A DNA stretch of 45,307 nt from IMG/VR virus record IMGVR_UViG_3300046794_000441, positions 1 to 45,307 of that record, one strand, 5' to 3'. A program made the position numbers and the translations under genes. Position 1 is the first letter of the stretch. Every line of letters begins with the position of its first letter. The DNA is from a virus. Positions 15,856 through 24,949 of the stretch are shown here, in pieces. Below the pieces are notes generated by a model. That model saw nothing but the letters and a program-made list of their open reading frames with translations. It was not told the DNA's origin and did no database searches.

Positions 15856-18800
15856 CTACGCCTCCTGCTGAAGATCGACGCCGAGGTCCCTCGACAGATA
15901 GCGGGTGTAGAGGTCTCCGAAGCGGGTGTCCGACTCGATGAGCCCGTCCACGATGCGGCCCCAGGCCGTGGCCAGGTCCGCATTGCTCTTCGCGGTGAGC
16001 GTCGCGGAGCCGCCACCCTTGTCCCGCTGGGCCAGGACGCCCCTCAGGGCCTGGCGGTAGCCCAGGTACTGCTGGAGCGTGCGCAGGTCGGAGCGGTTGG
16101 ACTTCTTCGCCAGGTCCGAGTGCGCCACGGCCGTCAGGGCCGGGATGAGCCTGTCGTACCGCTTGGGGTCCACCGTGTAGTAGTCCCGGCTCCACTGGTC
16201 GTTGTAGTACGGGTTCTGGCTGCCGTCGGGCATCAGCGGGTCGCCCATCAGCTTGGCGATGGCCGAGCGCATGCTCTTGAACTGCTCGGCGCCCGAGTCC
16301 TCGAAGGAGTTGTAGCCGGCCGAGTGCAGCTGGGCCGTGACCGCGTTGTTGAGCTGCGTGAACTTCGCCCAGCCCAGCCGGCGCTGGTTCTCCTGCATCG
16401 CCTGGTCCGCGCTCATGCGCGTGCGCTGCATCTCGGCCCCGCCGGGGGCGAGTGGCGTGGAGAGCTGGTACGCGTACGCCTCCGGCGAGAAGGGGCCGTT
16501 TCCCTCGGGCCCGATGATCAGGGATGCCAGCTCGGGGTTCTTCGCGATCAGGTTCCCGTACTTCTGCTGAAGCTCCGCCGCCTTCATCGTGGCGGGGACG
16601 CCGGAGGCGTTCTCCGTCGTCGACTGCGCGAAGATGAAGTACGACTCGTCGAACCGCTTGAGGAACTCCTCGTCCGCGCTCAGCGGGTTCTTACGGCGCA
16701 GCGCGTTGTACTGGTCCCGGTAGAACTGGTACTGGTCGGGCTTCTGGGTGCTGAAGGGCTGCGTGAAGGCCGAGACCGCGCTGAACATCCAGTAGTTGCG
16801 CGTCCGGTCCGCGATCTCCTGCGCGGACGGCATGGGCTTGCCCAGGTTCGCATGCTCATACGCGGCCTTCTGCATGATCTGGAGCTTGATCCGCTGGTAG
16901 CGCTCGTCACTGGTGTCGAACGCCGTCAGGAAGTTCCGCGCGTATGCGGGCAAGGACTGCTGGGCGAAGGTCTCCTGAATGCCGCCGGGCGTCGGCCCGA
17001 AGGGCAGTACGCCCAGCTTGCGCAGCAGCTCGGCCTGCTTGGGCTTGTCCTTCACGATCATCGAGGCAGGAATGGACACGATGGGGCCCGTGCCCGGGTT
17101 GAACCAGGGGTCGCCCTGGGTGATCAGGTTCATGGAGTCCTGGGAGACCTTCCAGTTCCCTGAGCTGTCCATGCCCCAGATCTTGCCGATCGGCCCGTCC
17201 GCGATGAACTTGGGGACCCTCGCCATGATCTGACGCTCGCTCTTCGGGACGAGCCGCTTGACCGCCTTGCCCTTGCTGTAATCCGTCTCGCCGGTCTTCG
17301 GGTTGATCGGGTGCTCTATCACCCAGGCCGTGCCGTCGCGCTCGACGCGGTTGCCGTCGGCGTCCTGCATCCAGCCCCAGGAGGCGGGCGCGTTGAAGAA
17401 GATCGAGGCGTACCCGACCGTCTGGGGACGGTCCGCGATGATGCGCGCCCAGCGCTGCCACGCCTCCGTGGTCGCCGCGTAGAACGGGCTCATGAAGCGC
17501 AGCATCGCGCCCGCGTCCGTGCGGTGGGCGATATCGAAGACGAGCTTGCGCGTGTCCTTCAGCGCCAGCCGGCGGGCCGTCTCGGCGATACGGTCGGCAT
17601 CCGCCTGGGTCAGCTTCTCGCCCTGCTTCAGCTCCTGGCCCGCGAGGGCGCGGGCGTGGCCCTCGTAGAGCTGGTTGAAGAGCGGGTGACGCGACATGCG
17701 GTCCGCCGGGATCGAGGCGGCCCATTTGTACCACCAGTCGACGACCCGGTCCATGGAGCGCGAGGCCGCATTGGAGCCGGCCAGGGCCTCTCCGAGCTGC
17801 GTCGAGTGCACATACTGCGGGTAGATCCCGCCCTTGGCGGCGTCTGTCAGGAACTCCTGGTCCGCCTTGCCCTCAAGGGCAGCCTCGCGGATGCCCGAGC
17901 CCGCGGGCATGTACTCGTCCACCTCGTGCCAGACGGACTGCGCGATCCGCTCGGGGGTGTCGTACTTGATGCCCAGACGCTTGCGGTATGCCCGGCCGGC
18001 GGGCGTACTCCGTAGCCACCGGGCCATCTCGCCCGGGGACGAGCCCTTGACGGCCTGGACGGCGAACTCGTCCTGCATGATCTGGTGGTTGATCGCCTTG
18101 TCCCAGGACTGAACGAACAGCCGCTCGTTGCCCGGGTAGGAGATCGGCGCAGCTGCCTTGGTGTTGTAGCTCTTCGTCAAATTACTGTGGATCATCTGCT
18201 TGTTCTTCTGGAGCAACGTCCGCAGCGAGTCGTCCGAGCTGATCATCTTCTGGTAGTACTCGCCCTGCTCGCCCCCGAGCGCCGGGGGCAGGACGACCCC
18301 AGGAGCCACCTCGGGCTGCTTGTGGAGCTGTGAGGACTGGCGGAAGCCGCGCTGGCGCGCCTGCTTCGCGGCGTCCGCCGCGGTGACCTGGGTGTCCCGG
18401 TGCGACACCAGCTCGGAGAGCTGGTCGTCCAGGTTCGCCAGGCGCTCCTTGCGCAGGGGTGAATGGCTGGTCAGGCTCTTGTGCGCGATGCGCACCTCGG
18501 CGCTGCGCTTGGCCAGCAGGCTTTGCATGGCCTGGAACTTCACCGGCTCCGCGGTCTGGTCGATCGCGGCGAGCTTGTTCGAGACGGTCTGAGCGCGCCG
18601 CAGCGCGCGAGCGTGATCCGCCTTGAGGACGGCCTCCCGCTGCTCGATCGTCGACCGCAGCTTGTCAGCCTGCGGCTTCAGGGCGTTCAGCTCTTCGTCC
18701 GCGAATTTCACGCCCTCGCGGGCAGCAGCCTCCTGGCCCGCGTAGAAGCTGCCCGGCTTCCAGTGGAACAGGTTCGTGGCCAGGTTCTTGACGCCATAAC

Positions 18801-20739
18801 CGCCGCGGGCCGCCATCGTGGCGGCGCCCACGCGGGCCACCTGGCCCAGCAGGTCGTCCGAGAGCACGCGGGGGATGTAGCCCAATCTGAACAACGTCGC
18901 GAACTTCCACAGGTGCGACAGGCCGTCGAGGCCGTCCACGATCCAGTCCGGGTTGCCGATCCGGGTCGTGCGGATGCCCTTGAGCATCGACGCGTTGCGC
19001 GCGAGCGTCTTGCTCAGCGCCGGGAAGTCGATCAGGATCTGATCGTTGGCCAACTTCGTGACCATGTTCGGGTGCGGGCGCAGGATCGAGCCATCCTCGC
19101 CGCGGAAGAGGTCCGCAGTGGTGCGCTCGTCGCCGTAGTTGGCGCCGGAGTAGCGGCGCAGCTCCTCCTGGCCGTGGGTGATGTTGGCCCGGTACTCGCG
19201 GTACAGGGTCATTCCCTCTTGGTAGGTGAAGCCATGCTTCTGGGCGATCTTCGTGACGCCCAGGCGCTGGATGTCGTCCAGCTGCTGGATACGCTCGCCC
19301 TCGGTCGTGGTCTTCAGGTAGTTGTTCACCAGGTCGGCGCGGATGTTCGAGCCGATACCCGGGATGCGGGCGATCTGCCCGCGCAGCTCGTCAATGGCCT
19401 CGGGGTGGAGGTCATCCACCGCGATCATGCCGTTGGGGTGCGCCTCCTGGAAGGAGCGCACCACCGTGAAGCTCTGCCCGAAGAGATCGTTCGCGTAGAT
19501 CCGCGACTTGCCCAGGGCCGAGACCTCCTTGCCGGTGGTCCCGATGGCCGGGCCCGTACGAAAGAGGTTCTGCTTCGAGGTGCGCGTCTCCGCGCGGGTG
19601 CCGCTGTACTTGGTGAGGTTCAGCGCGTCCAGCTCGCCGTAATGGTCCAGCGTCTGCTTGTAGCGCGCGGCCAAATCCTCGTCCGCCGCGATGCGGTCGC
19701 GCAGCTGGTCAGCCCGGCGGGTGACCAGAGCTTCCAGGTTCGGGTTCGCCAGGGCCTGAACCCGCGGCATGATCTCCAGCGAGAGATTGTCCAAGCGGGA
19801 GTTGTCCTGCTCCATGCGCGTGGCCGCGGCCAGGTTCTCCGACTGGAGCTGAGCGCGGGCCTTCGCGTCGCCCATCGTGGTCCGCAGGAAGAGGTTCACC
19901 TCGTCCGGGGACTTGAGCTGAGAAATGATCCCGCCGGCCCGGGGGCCGAGTGCGCTCTTCTTGAACATGGACAAGTTGTTGATCAGCTGAGCGTTGTCCT
20001 TGTTCTCCCACAGGAACTTCTGCGCCTTGGCCATGCGCGAGGACTTCATCAGGGAGTCGATGTCCCCGCTGGACCAGCCGCCCGCGGGGCGGGGTGTGAC
20101 CACGTACTTCGTACGCGCGGCACCGACAGCCTTGCCGCCCAGAACCACCGGGTCCAGCCACCAGCGGGCCGCGAAGTCCGTCGCGCCGCTGGCGAAGTTG
20201 AAAAACGAGACGTCCCGCTTGATGTCCTCCACCGCGCGGTTGCCGACGACCGGCATCCCGGCCTTGTGCAGCAGATCCTGCTGCTCATCCTCGCTGAGAT
20301 CCTTGAACCCTGGCGGCAGGTAGGCCGCGCCCGGGGTGGCGTACAGCGGGCGGTCCTGGAGGATCTTCTCGACCTCGGGGTGGTTCGCCCAGAATGCCTG
20401 ACCGGGGCTCACGTTGTTCGCCACGTGCCACGCTTTGGCCCACGCGCTGCCGCTCAGCAGCTCGCCCACGCCCTTGGTCTCCGCGTGCGTGCCCGCGAGC
20501 AGGAACGTGGACATCGGCTGGGAGACGCCGTTGTCCCAGAACCACGCCGCACCGTGCATGGCCTTCTCGATCGGCATCGAGCCCGGCTTCAGGAAGTTGT
20601 TCTCGATGAAGTGGCCGGTGCCACTCACGTCATCGTCCACGAAGTGGTTGATGCCGGCGCCGATGTAGGGGCCCACGATGGGAACCAACATCGACCCGTC
20701 GCGGACGTTCTTGAGGAAGTTGCCGAAGCCGTCGCCCAT
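15856..20739 (-). CDS. Giant internal virion/ejection protein
   Basis: At 1627 residues this is by far the longest gene. The ATG at 20739 overlaps the previous stop (ATGA) and follows CGGAGGTCTG. No enzyme motif is evident. It has long helical and coiled-coil stretches (for example residues 260-400 and 670-800), several moderately hydrophobic segments (LVPIVGPYIGAGINHF near the N-terminus; FATLFRLGYIPRVLSDDLLGQVARVGAATMAARGG in the middle; RFMSPFYAATTEAWQRWARII later), and a Pro-rich boundary. Giant proteins of this kind near portal and muralytic genes form the internal core or ejection apparatus of short-tailed phages. An alternative is a tape-measure-like role, but composition and neighbours favour ejection. 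Confidence 0.75.
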   Translation of the reverse strand: MGDGFGNFLKNVRDGSMLVPIVGPYIGAGINHFVDDDVSGTGHFIENNFLKPGSMPIEKAMHGAAWFWDNGVSQPMSTFLLAGTHAETKGVGELLSGSAWAKAWHVANNVSPGQAFWANHPEVEKILQDRPLYATPGAAYLPPGFKDLSEDEQQDLLHKAGMPVVGNRAVEDIKRDVSFFNFASGATDFAARWWLDPVVLGGKAVGAARTKYVVTPRPAGGWSSGDIDSLMKSSRMAKAQKFLWENKDNAQLINNLSMFKKSALGPRAGGIISQLKSPDEVNLFLRTTMGDAKARAQLQSENLAAATRMEQDNSRLDNLSLEIMPRVQALANPNLEALVTRRADQLRDRIAADEDLAARYKQTLDHYGELDALNLTKYSGTRAETRTSKQNLFRTGPAIGTTGKEVSALGKSRIYANDLFGQSFTVVRSFQEAHPNGMIAVDDLHPEAIDELRGQIARIPGIGSNIRADLVNNYLKTTTEGERIQQLDDIQRLGVTKIAQKHGFTYQEGMTLYREYRANITHGQEELRRYSGANYGDERTTADLFRGEDGSILRPHPNMVTKLANDQILIDFPALSKTLARNASMLKGIRTTRIGNPDWIVDGLDGLSHLWKFATLFRLGYIPRVLSDDLLGQVARVGAATMAARGGYGVKNLATNLFHWKPGSFYAGQEAAAREGVKFADEELNALKPQADKLRSTIEQREAVLKADHARALRRAQTVSNKLAAIDQTAEPVKFQAMQSLLAKRSAEVRIAHKSLTSHSPLRKERLANLDDQLSELVSHRDTQVTAADAAKQARQRGFRQSSQLHKQPEVAPGVVLPPALGGEQGEYYQKMISSDDSLRTLLQKNKQMIHSNLTKSYNTKAAAPISYPGNERLFVQSWDKAINHQIMQDEFAVQAVKGSSPGEMARWLRSTPAGRAYRKRLGIKYDTPERIAQSVWHEVDEYMPAGSGIREAALEGKADQEFLTDAAKGGIYPQYVHSTQLGEALAGSNAASRSMDRVVDWWYKWAASIPADRMSRHPLFNQLYEGHARALAGQELKQGEKLTQADADRIAETARRLALKDTRKLVFDIAHRTDAGAMLRFMSPFYAATTEAWQRWARIIADRPQTVGYASIFFNAPASWGWMQDADGNRVERDGTAWVIEHPINPKTGETDYSKGKAVKRLVPKSERQIMARVPKFIADGPIGKIWGMDSSGNWKVSQDSMNLITQGDPWFNPGTGPIVSIPASMIVKDKPKQAELLRKLGVLPFGPTPGGIQETFAQQSLPAYARNFLTAFDTSDERYQRIKLQIMQKAAYEHANLGKPMPSAQEIADRTRNYWMFSAVSAFTQPFSTQKPDQYQFYRDQYNALRRKNPLSADEEFLKRFDESYFIFAQSTTENASGVPATMKAAELQQKYGNLIAKNPELASLIIGPEGNGPFSPEAYAYQLSTPLAPGGAEMQRTRMSADQAMQENQRRLGWAKFTQLNNAVTAQLHSAGYNSFEDSGAEQFKSMRSAIAKLMGDPLMPDGSQNPYYNDQWSRDYYTVDPKRYDRLIPALTAVAHSDLAKKSNRSDLRTLQQYLGYRQALRGVLAQRDKGGGSATLTAKSNADLATAWGRIVDGLIESDTRFGDLYTRYLSRDLGVDLQQEA

Positions 20740-20930
20740 CAGACCTCCGGACCGGCGGGGGACGTCTCTGAGGGGTAGACGTCGATGGGCGTCTGTGCGG
20801 CCTGGAGGCCGAATGCAAGGTCGTAGCCGACGTGGTCCGGGTTCGGCCCGTTCAGGGCCATGTCGACGGCCAGGGCGGGCGTGTCGCCGAAGAAGCTGGT
20901 CATGTTGCCGATCGAGTCCCACCAATCCAC
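20739..20930 (-). CDS. Small hypothetical protein
   Basis: A 63-residue protein starting at GTG 20930, one base after the preceding stop, with AAGGGGAT upstream. It opens MDWWDSIGNMTSFFGDTPALAVDMALNG and ends in a Pro/Ser-rich tail. Its stop overlaps the start of the giant gene. The function is unknown; it may serve to couple translation of the giant gene. Confidence 0.5.
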   Translation of the reverse strand: MDWWDSIGNMTSFFGDTPALAVDMALNGPNPDHVGYDLAFGLQAAQTPIDVYPSETSPAGPEV

Positions 20931-20931
20931 G

Positions 20932-21390
20932 TCAGGCCATCCCCTTCAGCTGTCGTACGAGGTTGCGGGCCGCCTTCGAGCTGCCCGGCTGGTTGGCCAT
21001 GTGCTCGAAGACCGGGAGCCACGCCACCAGGCGGGCCATGTCCTGATCCGGCTGGTTGGGCAGGCCCAGAGCCTCCGGCCCCGGCCCTTCACCCATGGCC
21101 GCGCCGGCTGTGACCGGCGTGTCGGGCTGCTGCGTGGGCTGATCGAAGCCGACGACATTGGCATCGACCGGCGCAGCCTCAGGCGCGCCAACATCGCCGC
21201 CCGGCGACGCCGACAGGGGCGCCGCCTGCTGGAGCTGCTCCAGGGACTGACGATCCCCGTACTTCCCGCCCGAAGGCGCGCGTACGGGCTGGGAGCCACC
21301 GCCCTGCGGTCCGTCCGTCCTTTTGGAGAGGGCGCCCGGCCCGCTGACGGGCGCCGGGTTGCCCGGCTGCCGGTATCCGCCGCGGGCCAT
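20932..21390 (-). CDS. Hypothetical protein, disordered N-terminus with a C-terminal helix
   Basis: A 152-residue protein. The first 105 residues are rich in Gly, Pro, Gln and Ser and probably disordered. The last 40 (DMARLVAWLPVFEHMANQPGSSKAARNLVRQLKGMA) form a likely amphipathic helix pair. It lies in the operon between portal and internal proteins. It could be a chaperone or minor head protein; no family is recognised. Confidence 0.58.
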   Translation of the reverse strand: MARGGYRQPGNPAPVSGPGALSKRTDGPQGGGSQPVRAPSGGKYGDRQSLEQLQQAAPLSASPGGDVGAPEAAPVDANVVGFDQPTQQPDTPVTAGAAMGEGPGPEALGLPNQPDQDMARLVAWLPVFEHMANQPGSSKAARNLVRQLKGMA

Positions 21391-21393
21391 GGC

Positions 21394-21627
21394 TTACTTC
21401 GCCTTGTTGCTGTCGTTGCTGCCCGTGGTCGGGTGGCCCGGCTGAAGGCTGGTGCTGGCCCAGCCCGCGATGTTGCCGGTGGTGTCGTTGGCGCCACCGA
21501 TCGAGTTGCCGGAGTTGTCGCCCGACATGGGCATCTGGGTGTTCGGTGCCTCCATGCCGCCCTTCTGGGACGCCATGGGCTGGCTGCCGCCCTCGTGGTA
21601 CGGGTCGCCTGCGAGTCCTTCGGACAT
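21394..21627 (-). CDS. Small hypothetical Gly/Ser/Asn-rich protein
   Basis: A 77-residue protein. ATG 21627 is preferred over an earlier in-frame ATG at 21696 because GGGAGAAG precedes it and it starts two bases after the previous stop. The composition (Gly, Ser, Asn, Met, Pro; no clear helices) suggests disorder. The function is unknown. Confidence 0.55.
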   Translation of the reverse strand: MSEGLAGDPYHEGGSQPMASQKGGMEAPNTQMPMSGDNSGNSIGGANDTTGNIAGWASTSLQPGHPTTGSNDSNKAK

Positions 21628-21629
21628 GG

Positions 21630-21869
21630 TCACTTCTCCCTGCTCTTGGGGTCCTTGTGGGTCGTGCAGAACTTCGTGCGCGGCCCGTCGCTCCACTTCG
21701 GCTCAGTGCATCCGTCGTGCTCGCACTCGTTGGCCGCAATGTCGGCGTCGTGCGGGGTGATGAACCCGACGTCAAGAGCACGACGGTTCCGGCCGGGCTC
21801 CTCGCAGCCCAGCCAGTGCGTCGGTACGCCGTTCTCGGCCGGACGGCCGCAGGTCTCGCAGTTCGTCAC
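21630..21869 (-). CDS. Zinc-ribbon-like small protein
   Basis: A 79-residue protein with CETCGRP near the start and CEHDGCTEPKW...KFCTTH near the end, giving two Cys/His pairs able to bind one or two zinc ions. The GTG start overlaps the portal stop (GTGA). Its role is unknown; its position between portal and internal proteins suggests an assembly factor or a passenger gene. Confidence 0.65.
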   Translation of the reverse strand: MTNCETCGRPAENGVPTHWLGCEEPGRNRRALDVGFITPHDADIAANECEHDGCTEPKWSDGPRTKFCTTHKDPKSREK

Positions 21870-23689
21870 GCCGGGACACTCCTCTTCACGGATGCGGACG
21901 CACGCGGGGCTCCCCCGGAGGTCAATCCCGCCAAAAGCGACATCACATCCGGCTTGCCGCCGGGGCCCATCTGGGCCTGGCCCGGGGCCGTACCGCCCGG
22001 AGCGCCTGTGGTCGGGTTGATGCCGAAGGGCACCCCAGGACCGCCCTCACCCGGCCCTGGGGTGCCGGGAGTCCCATCCGCCGACATGGCGGGCGACGGC
22101 TGAGGCTCCGGCTTGAACGCGGTCAGGATCGCCTCGTGCATGGGCATGCGCTCACGCAGATCGATCAGCTTCGCCGCGTTGGTCAGCAACATCGTGGGGT
22201 CCATGCCCTGCTGGGCCATGATCCCGATGGACGAGAGCAGGGCGAACACGCCCTGCTTGAGGGCGTCGGTCGTCTGCTCCTTGTCCACCTCGACCTGGAG
22301 CGAGGCCACGTCGACATCCATCGGCAGCTGGCGCTGGACGAAGTCCCGGGAGACGAGCTGGTCTCCGCGGAGCTGGAGCAGGAAGATCAACGCTTGGTTG
22401 GGGTTCATCCCCGAGGCGAAGCCGTAGCTCACGCTCACGCGGTAGTTGCCCTTGATGTCCTTCGAGGGCGTGTACGTCTCCTCGAAGGGCGTGCCGTTGA
22501 TGACGCCGCCGATGGACTTCTTCGAGTCCGGCCAGAACTTCTCGTCCATCTCGAAGGCCAGCTCGAGCGCCCGCTCGAGCGCGAAGCCGATCATCAGCTG
22601 GCCGGTGGCCACCTGGATGTCGTAGCCGCCGTTGAGGGCGTCCACGCCGCGGCCGGTGATGATCGAGGCGTTCACGTCGCCGGTGGCACTGGCCGGCGTG
22701 CGCGTGCCCTTCATGACCTCCTGCTGAAGCAAGGCGTCCTGCTGCCATGCCGCCTGCGGCATGTCCGTGCCCACGCGCCGGATCTTCTCCGGGCTGTTCG
22801 TGCGGATCACCGCGTCGTCACCGAAGGGGATCTTCTGCACATCCGTCGGGATGGCCAAAGGGGCCCTGACGGTCTGCTGCGTGGCCTGGAGGCCCAGCAT
22901 CGCCATGCGGTTGCGGGCCAAGGACGGCCAGATCACGTCATCGAACTGGCCGCGCTCCTGGTCGTCCCACGTCGGCTTCTGCGCGATGGCCACCGGGACG
23001 CGGCCGAAGGTGTTCGGCGTCTCCAGGAGCACCAGGTTCTTGCGCTCCGGCATGTACAGGACGTATTGGTCCTTGTCGCAGAACTTCACCAGCTCAAGTT
23101 CCGTGTCACCGGTGGTCTGCCGGCCGAAGGGCTGGTCCCGGCCCAGGATCGCGGCCTCGTGCTCCGGGAACTTCGCGGCCAGCTGCCGCGCCGGCTCGCG
23201 CCAGACCTTCGTGTACGAGCGCACGTCCCCGTTGAGCGTGTACTCCACGTACGACTTCATCGGGTTGTCGATGCGCAACCGCGGGCGGCCGTTCTCGAAG
23301 TCCGGCTCGACGATGATCGGCATGGACCCGTACGTCAGGTACCAGTCGCAGCCGGTCGGCATGTGCTTCTTCAGCTTCGAGTCGATCACGTACGAGTACG
23401 CGATCTTCGACTTCTTGGCGACGAACTTCTTCTGCCGCTCGCTCGAGACCACGCCCGGGGCGCAGTTGATCGACGGCAACGGCGCCAGGTTCTCCGCCAG
23501 CTGGCGCGCGGAGGTGTCGATGCTGTTCGCCGTGATCGGACGCGGCCAGGCGTCCGGCATGCTGCCCGGCGCGATGTTGTCGATCTTCTGCGCTCGAGCA
23601 TCCGTGACCGTCTGATGCCGGGCGTCCCGCTCCTGGGCATCACGGCGCAGCGCGTCCACGCGGGCCGCTATGCGCTGTATATCCGCCAT
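21866..23689 (-). CDS. Portal protein
   Basis: A 607-residue protein of the size and composition of portal proteins: a helical N-terminus (ADIQRIAARVDALRRDAQERDARHQ), a wing region with NPMKSYVEYTLNGDVRSYTKVWRE, a central segment VKFCDKDQYVLYMPERKNLVLLETPNTFGRVPVAIAQKP, and a long helix with TTDALKQGVFALLSSIGIMAQQG. The C-terminus is Gly/Pro-rich. It forms the dodecameric ring where DNA is packaged and released. ATG 23689 has AGGAGG five bases upstream; the GTG two codons earlier lies within that site. Identification rests on these features and on its place after the terminase. Confidence 0.8.
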   Translation of the reverse strand: MADIQRIAARVDALRRDAQERDARHQTVTDARAQKIDNIAPGSMPDAWPRPITANSIDTSARQLAENLAPLPSINCAPGVVSSERQKKFVAKKSKIAYSYVIDSKLKKHMPTGCDWYLTYGSMPIIVEPDFENGRPRLRIDNPMKSYVEYTLNGDVRSYTKVWREPARQLAAKFPEHEAAILGRDQPFGRQTTGDTELELVKFCDKDQYVLYMPERKNLVLLETPNTFGRVPVAIAQKPTWDDQERGQFDDVIWPSLARNRMAMLGLQATQQTVRAPLAIPTDVQKIPFGDDAVIRTNSPEKIRRVGTDMPQAAWQQDALLQQEVMKGTRTPASATGDVNASIITGRGVDALNGGYDIQVATGQLMIGFALERALELAFEMDEKFWPDSKKSIGGVINGTPFEETYTPSKDIKGNYRVSVSYGFASGMNPNQALIFLLQLRGDQLVSRDFVQRQLPMDVDVASLQVEVDKEQTTDALKQGVFALLSSIGIMAQQGMDPTMLLTNAAKLIDLRERMPMHEAILTAFKPEPQPSPAMSADGTPGTPGPGEGGPGVPFGINPTTGAPGGTAPGQAQMGPGGKPDVMSLLAGLTSGGAPRASASVKRSVPA

Positions 23690-23726
23690 GACCACCTCCT
23701 GCCGGGAAAATGTACGTCCTGTACAG

Positions 23727-24470
23727 CTACTTCTGCGCCCGGAGAGCCTTGACGGCCGCTTCCAGTGCGGCCACGCGCTGCTCCAGCGTCAGCTTCACCT
23801 GGGTAACCACCCCGCCCCACTTGCCGGCCGGCAGGGCCAGGCACGCGGCCACGTCCTTGCGGAGCTTGGGCATCGGCACGCCCTTGGGATCCGACTTCCA
23901 GTCCGACCACTCCAGGTGACCAATGATCGACTTGCCGCCGGTACCCCAGTTGTCACCCTTCGCACGGTGCGCGCGGATCAGGGCGGCCTGGACCTTGACG
24001 ATGGCCACGTACTGCGCGGTGGGCCAGGTCTCCTTGCCGTCACCGGAGTTGACGCACTCCCAGCCGTAGAAGTGGCTGTTGCCGTCCACGGCGCCGCTGG
24101 AACCCTCGTGCTCGTGCGTCGCGGGCGGGTAGTCGCCGTAGTTCTCCGCCACCACCGCGACCAGGACGCGGGGGTCCCCGCCGCCGGCGTGGTTGGCCCG
24201 GCCGTTGGCCGTCAGGTAGACATCACCCTTCTTGCCGATGACGCCCGTGGCGAGCGGCCCCGGAAGGGCGGAGCTTCCGGACCAGATGTAGCCGAGGATC
24301 TCCGCCTCGGTGGTGTACGGGCCCGTGTGATGCACGACGGAGCCGTTCACCGGTCCCCAGCCGCCGTGCCCGGCGCGGTTGTGCGTGCGCCAGCCTGCGT
24401 GCTCGTGGAAGGTGACGCCCTCGGCCCTGAGGGCCGCAAGGAGCTGGTCTGCCGTCAGTGGAGTTGCCAT
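23727..24470 (-). CDS. Endolysin: N-acetylmuramoyl-L-alanine amidase
   Basis: A 247-residue protein with an Amidase_2/PGRP fold: SVVHHTG (zinc-binding His48), NRAGHGGWG, RANHAGGGDP, and IIGHLEWSDWKSDPKG (His185 and the Lys/Asp catalytic part). It would cleave the amide bond between MurNAc and L-Ala at the end of infection. The last 25 residues (LTLEQRVAALEAAVKALRAQ) form a short coiled coil, perhaps for oligomerisation; no separate cell-wall-binding domain is visible. It lies between terminase and portal, about 20 kb from the holin-like gene. The start has GAGGAG upstream and overlaps the previous gene by 16 bases. Confidence 0.88.
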   Translation of the reverse strand: MATPLTADQLLAALRAEGVTFHEHAGWRTHNRAGHGGWGPVNGSVVHHTGPYTTEAEILGYIWSGSSALPGPLATGVIGKKGDVYLTANGRANHAGGGDPRVLVAVVAENYGDYPPATHEHEGSSGAVDGNSHFYGWECVNSGDGKETWPTAQYVAIVKVQAALIRAHRAKGDNWGTGGKSIIGHLEWSDWKSDPKGVPMPKLRKDVAACLALPAGKWGGVVTQVKLTLEQRVAALEAAVKALRAQK

Positions 24471-24700
24471 GGGATCTCCTCACCCGCGTCGTGCCGCGCG
24501 CGGATGTCCGCGGCAGTAGCGGGGCCCTCGATGATGTCCAGGTACTGCCAGTACAGGTCTTCGGTCCAGTCCGGCATCGAGGCTGCGACCTCGGCCGGAA
24601 CCTGGGCGATGGTGCCGTGCTTGACGCAGACGACCTGCCCGAGGCCCGGGGAGACCTCCGGCCCGCGGTACCAGATGTGATCGGGCTCTTCGCCGGCCAT
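24455..24700 (-). CDS. Small acidic hypothetical protein
   Basis: An 81-residue protein starting at ATG 24700, which overlaps the previous stop (ATGA). It includes PDHIWYRGPEVSPGLGQVVCVKHGTIAQVP and an acidic helical end with DWTEDLYWQYLDIIEGPATAADIRARHD. No family is recognised. It sits between terminase and endolysin in the late operon. Confidence 0.58.
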   Translation of the reverse strand: MAGEEPDHIWYRGPEVSPGLGQVVCVKHGTIAQVPAEVAASMPDWTEDLYWQYLDIIEGPATAADIRARHDAGEEIPWQLH

Positions 24701-24942
24701 CAGGTGCGCTCCGGCCAGTGCCAGGTGCCGCCGTCTTGGGCGGCCTCGGAGTGGCGGCAGATCTGGTTGAAGAACATCCCCTCGGGACTCAGGACTGCCA
24801 GAGCCACCGTCTCCGGTCCGCCGGAGTTGGGGTGCACCTCCGTGACGATGGCGGCCCGGCACTGCCGGGTGTACTCGCCGCCAGGGGTCCCGTAGCTGAC
24901 GTAGTGGACGATCCGGCCCACGCTCGGTTGCTGCTGCTCCAC
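24700..24942 (-). CDS. Small conserved-looking hypothetical protein
   Basis: An 80-residue protein starting at GTG 24942, seven bases after the terminase stop, with GGAGAG just upstream. The core VGRIVHYVSYGTPGGEYTRQCRAAIVTEV and the end FNQICRHSEAAQDGGTWHWPE match a small beta-rich protein that I know from many actinophage genomes; its function is not established. Confidence 0.7.
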   Translation of the reverse strand: MEQQQPSVGRIVHYVSYGTPGGEYTRQCRAAIVTEVHPNSGGPETVALAVLSPEGMFFNQICRHSEAAQDGGTWHWPERT

Positions 24943-24949
24943 GTCTCTC

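Noticed and set aside
13645-17163. Open frame of 1172 codons on the plus strand, antisense to the late genes
   Set aside because: It is rich in Arg, Leu, Val, Gly and His, with no domain, and mirrors codon bias of the real minus-strand genes, which have motifs and coupled starts.
18463-20778. Open frame of 771 codons on the plus strand
   Set aside because: Antisense shadow of the giant internal protein gene, with low-complexity composition.
22136-23752. Open frame of 538 codons on the plus strand
   Set aside because: Antisense shadow of the portal gene; Arg/Val/His-rich with no motif.
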